The position numbers and the translations under genes are program-made. This document shows positions 61,725 to 64,000 of a DNA stretch of 64,000 nucleotides, piece by piece. The notes under the pieces were generated by a model that saw only the letters and a program-made list of their open reading frames with translations, was not told where the DNA came from and made no database searches. Each line of letters begins with the position of its first letter. Position 1 is the stretch's first letter. The DNA comes from Pezizomycotina sp. ARF18. Taxonomy: Eukaryota > Ascomycota. The DNA lies in assembly GCA_002224055.1 (NCBI GenBank), contig AZLU01000029.1, forward strand, positions 78,170 to 142,169, written 5' to 3'.

Positions 61725-62230
61725 TCTCTATCCACCAACATCCCCATGCCATGGCTCAACATCTCCATGTCCGTCCACCAACATCTCCATGGCAGTGCAC
61801 CGGTATCTCCATGCCATGGGCAACATCGCCATGTCCATCCACTAAACATCTCCATGCTATGCTTAATATCTCCATGGCAGAGCACCGGTATCCCATGCCA
61901 TGGCTCAACATCTCCATGTCCGTCCACCAACATCCCCATACCATAGCTCAACATCTCCATGTCCATCCACTAACATCTCCATGTCTATCTACCAACATCC
62001 CCATGGCATAGTTCAACATCTCCATGTCCATCTATCAACATCTCCATGCATAGCTTAACATCTCTATGGCAGAGTACCGGTATCCCATGGCATAGGGCAA
62101 CATCTCCATGTCCGTCCACCAACATCCCCATACTATAGCTCAACATCTCCATAGTAGAATACCGGTATCCCCATACCATAGCTCAATACCATAGGTATCC
62201 TCCTACTAATATTACCATGTCATGTCCCTG
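61725..62230 (+). repeat. Left minisatellite array
   Basis: Tandem units of about 22 bp of type CAACATCTCCATGTCCATCC, interspersed with longer units containing GCACCGGTATCC and CCATGCCATGG. Units differ mainly by C/T and G/A changes. The frames are open on both strands because of the repeat length, not because of a gene. Confidence 0.85.
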
Positions 62231-62336
62231 CATCAAACCAACATATTAGCAAAACCTTTAAAACTAGAGAGATAAAACCAGAGAGATAAAACTAGAGAGA
62301 TCCCACTTACCAATACCAAACCACCGCCGCATCCTA

Positions 62337-63012
62337 AGTTATAGAGGCATACACACGGGAGAATAGCTAGGATCCTATAATATACCGCGATTAGCTATAA
62401 AGTACTCTGGATAACTTAGAGAATTAAAGTCAGAACTATAAAAGAGTCTAAGTTCTATAAACTTAAAGAGAAAGGTTCTTTTTAATACCTTAAGTAGACT
62501 ACTATTAAGATCTAATACTTCTTTAGCATTAAAGAACGGCTAGTAGAGGTAAAATATCTCTTAAAACCTAATACGAGTTATGTAGCGCTTAAATAAAATA
62601 AGTTTTCTATAAATTTACTATAGATCCTCGAAAATCCTCGAAATTTAATAATTTTAAGACGAGAAAAGAGGTCGAGTAGAAAAGGGTTCTTATAGCTTTA
62701 GGCCGTTCGTAAGAAATATTTTTTACCTCTACTAGCCGTTTCTTAATACTAAAATTATATAGTATTTAATCGACAGAATTAGTAGTTTTTAGACTAAAAT
62801 CCTAATTTTTCTAAAGGATAAATCTCTTTAAGTTTAAAAAAATAAGACTCCTCTATAGTTTTACTTTAAATCTCTAAGTTATCTATATTATAATATAGGA
62901 ATCTGCGAAGTAAGCCGGGATCCGGGGTCCGGTATAGGTATAGTAGTATACCTTATAATACTGCCTTCCCCCCTAGTTTTTAATAAAAACGACCTAATCC
63001 TCTATTATTTAG
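62337..63012. other. Unique TA-rich core of the foldback element
   Basis: About 676 bp without long open frames. It is TA-rich and CA/TG-poor like the flanking RIP tracts, in contrast to the arms. A GC-richer patch near 62905-62935 (CCGGGATCCGGGGTCCGG) lies close to its right edge. It may be captured host repeat or a decayed internal region. Confidence 0.6.
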
Positions 63013-63920
63013 TATTGGGATGCGGCGTGGTTTGGTGTTGGTAAGTAGGATCTCTCTGGTTTTATCTCTCTAGTTTTATCTCTCTGGTTTTAACGGTTTT
63101 GCTAATATGTTGGTTTGATGCAGGGACATGACATGGTGATGTTGGTGGGAGGACACCCATGGTGTTGAGCCATGGCATGGAGATACCGGTGTTCTGCCAT
63201 GGGATGTTAGTGGATGGACATGGAGATGTTGAGCCATAGCATGGGGATGTTGGTGGACGGACATGGAGATGTTGCCCTATGCCATGGGGATGTTTGGACA
63301 GACATAGAGATGTTGGTGGATAGACATGGAGATGTTAAGCCATGCCATGGAGATGTTGGTGGATGGACATGGAGATGTTGGTGGATAGACATGGAGATGT
63401 TGGTGGATGGACATAGAGATGTTACCCCATGCCATAGGGATACCGGTGTTCTGCCATGGAGATGTTGAGCCATGCCATGGAGATGTTGGTGGACAGACAT
63501 GGAGATGTTGCCCCATGCCATGGAGATGTTGGTAGATAGACATGGAGATGTTGGTGGACAGACATGGAGATGTTGTTAGCTAGCAGATATATATAATATA
63601 ATAAATAATTATGTTGGTGGATGGAGATGTTGAGCCATGGCATGGGGATGTTGTTAGCTAGCAGATATATATATATAATATAATAAATTATATATAAAAT
63701 AATTCCCAAATCGATGTAAAAATGCAAAATAAATACTAAAATTATATAAAAATATCTACAAATAGAATTATTTTTTATATATAAAAATGTCTTGGCGGGT
63801 TAGCCCGGATCGGCCGGGCCGGGCCGGGTTACCCGCCGGGCGGGTTGAAGATGCACCGGGTACCCGCCGGGCGGGTCAGAGGTGCCAAACCCGGCCCGGC
63901 CCGCCCGGCCTCAAACGCTA
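63013..63920 (-). repeat. Right long inverted arm
   Basis: The inverted partner of 61429-62336. The minisatellite here occupies about 63115-63655, read as GATGTTGGTGGATGGACATG units, followed outward by GTTAGCTAGCAGATATATA, the A/T block and the GC-rich block. Confidence 0.8.
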
Positions 63921-63928
63921 AATATACT
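63921..63928 (+). repeat. Right target-site duplication AATATACT
   Basis: A perfect copy of 61421-61428. Confidence 0.85.
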
Positions 63929-64000
63929 ATTATTATAAGCCTCGTAAAATAAATATTAATAATTTAAGACCCGTAGAGCTAGAATATTACGTAGATAGTT
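63929..64000. other. RIP-like sequence continuing beyond the element
   Basis: A TA-rich continuation of the interrupted repeat at 59700-61428; it runs off the window. Confidence 0.4.

Larger units (their letters stand above)
61429..62336 (+). repeat. Left long inverted arm
   Basis: Pairs with 63013-63920. Beyond the minisatellite the correspondence is nearly collinear, for example GACATTTTTATATATAAAAA on both sides and ACCAAACCACCGCCGCATCC against ACCAAACCACGCCGCATCC. Confidence 0.8.
61429..63920. mobile_element. Foldback element with hAT-like ends
   Basis: A 2,492-bp non-autonomous element. The ends TAGCGTTCTAGG and its counterpart TAGCGTTTGAGG (read inward from the right) are inverted, with perfect 8-bp target duplications outside. 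Two arms of about 908 bp (61429-62336 and 63013-63920) are inverted copies of each other. In order, each arm holds a GC-rich CCCGG block, an A/T-rich block (ACATTTTTATATATAAAAA), a minisatellite array, an AGAGAGATAAAACT repeat and a GCCGCATCC end. The central 676 bp is unique and TA-rich. No transposase is visible, so it would need one supplied elsewhere. The structure recalls Drosophila Foldback elements, but the ends and duplication size are hAT-like. Confidence 0.85.

Noticed and set aside
61709-62179. Long open frames on both strands encoding repeated ISMSVHQHLH-like peptides
   Set aside because: They follow from a minisatellite whose units keep frame; both strands are open, no start context or conserved domain is present, and the array lies in transposon arms.
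61721-63655. CRISPR-like array
   Set aside because: Units are contiguous minisatellite repeats without unique spacers, in a eukaryotic context, and form inverted arms.
63076-63727. Mirror set of repeat-encoded frames in the right arm
   Set aside because: Same reason: translation of the inverted minisatellite.

Overview
The window looks like nuclear DNA of a filamentous ascomycete (Pezizomycotina). The introns are short (55-109 bp) with GT...AG ends and, in several cases, CTAAC-type branch sites. There is a fungal three-finger C2H2 regulator, a delta-type PI-PLC, a fungal CorA-like protein, a fungal NACHT (NLR) gene and two fungus-specific membrane protein families. TA-rich, CA/TG-poor tracts look like repeat-induced point mutation (RIP). 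I cannot place it below that level. Long poly-A/poly-T runs (15-30 nt) are unusually common.

Layout. 0-13.5 kb is the densest coding part: C2H2 regulator (+), PI-PLC (+), then a large disordered Pro/Arg-rich protein (-). 13.5-46 kb is gene-poor: a 50-residue CxxC protein with one intron, a GFA-fold (formaldehyde-activating type) zinc protein, a five-exon CorA-like membrane protein, a disordered protein, a TATA-driven gene of unknown function with an HEVTH motif, the tail of a LINE-like element, an F-box-like gene and weak membrane-protein genes. 46-58.5 kb holds a decayed membrane gene, a BTB protein, a membrane protein, an NLR whose 5' half is RIP-like, a hypothetical protein and a second large membrane protein. 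58.5-64 kb is repeat-rich: RIP-like sequence interrupted by a 2,492-bp foldback element.

Main observations. (1) The element at 61429-63920 has perfect 8-bp target duplications (AATATACT), hAT-like ends, GC-rich subterminal blocks and two arms of about 908 bp in inverted orientation. The arms are built largely of minisatellite units around a RIP-like core. It is the best candidate for something undescribed. (2) A palindromic repeat of about 45 bp occurs three times, with a fourth half-copy. (3) Almost every conserved host gene is broken only by +/-1 changes in short homopolymers, which points to sequence-level errors rather than gene death. Products below are therefore described as domains over several frames. 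(4) RIP-like sequence stops abruptly inside the NLR gene.

How the genes relate: no metabolic cluster is visible. The 46-58 kb group (NLR, BTB, two fungus-specific membrane proteins) resembles the accessory, fast-evolving neighbourhoods in which fungal self/non-self genes are often found, but a joint function is inference only.
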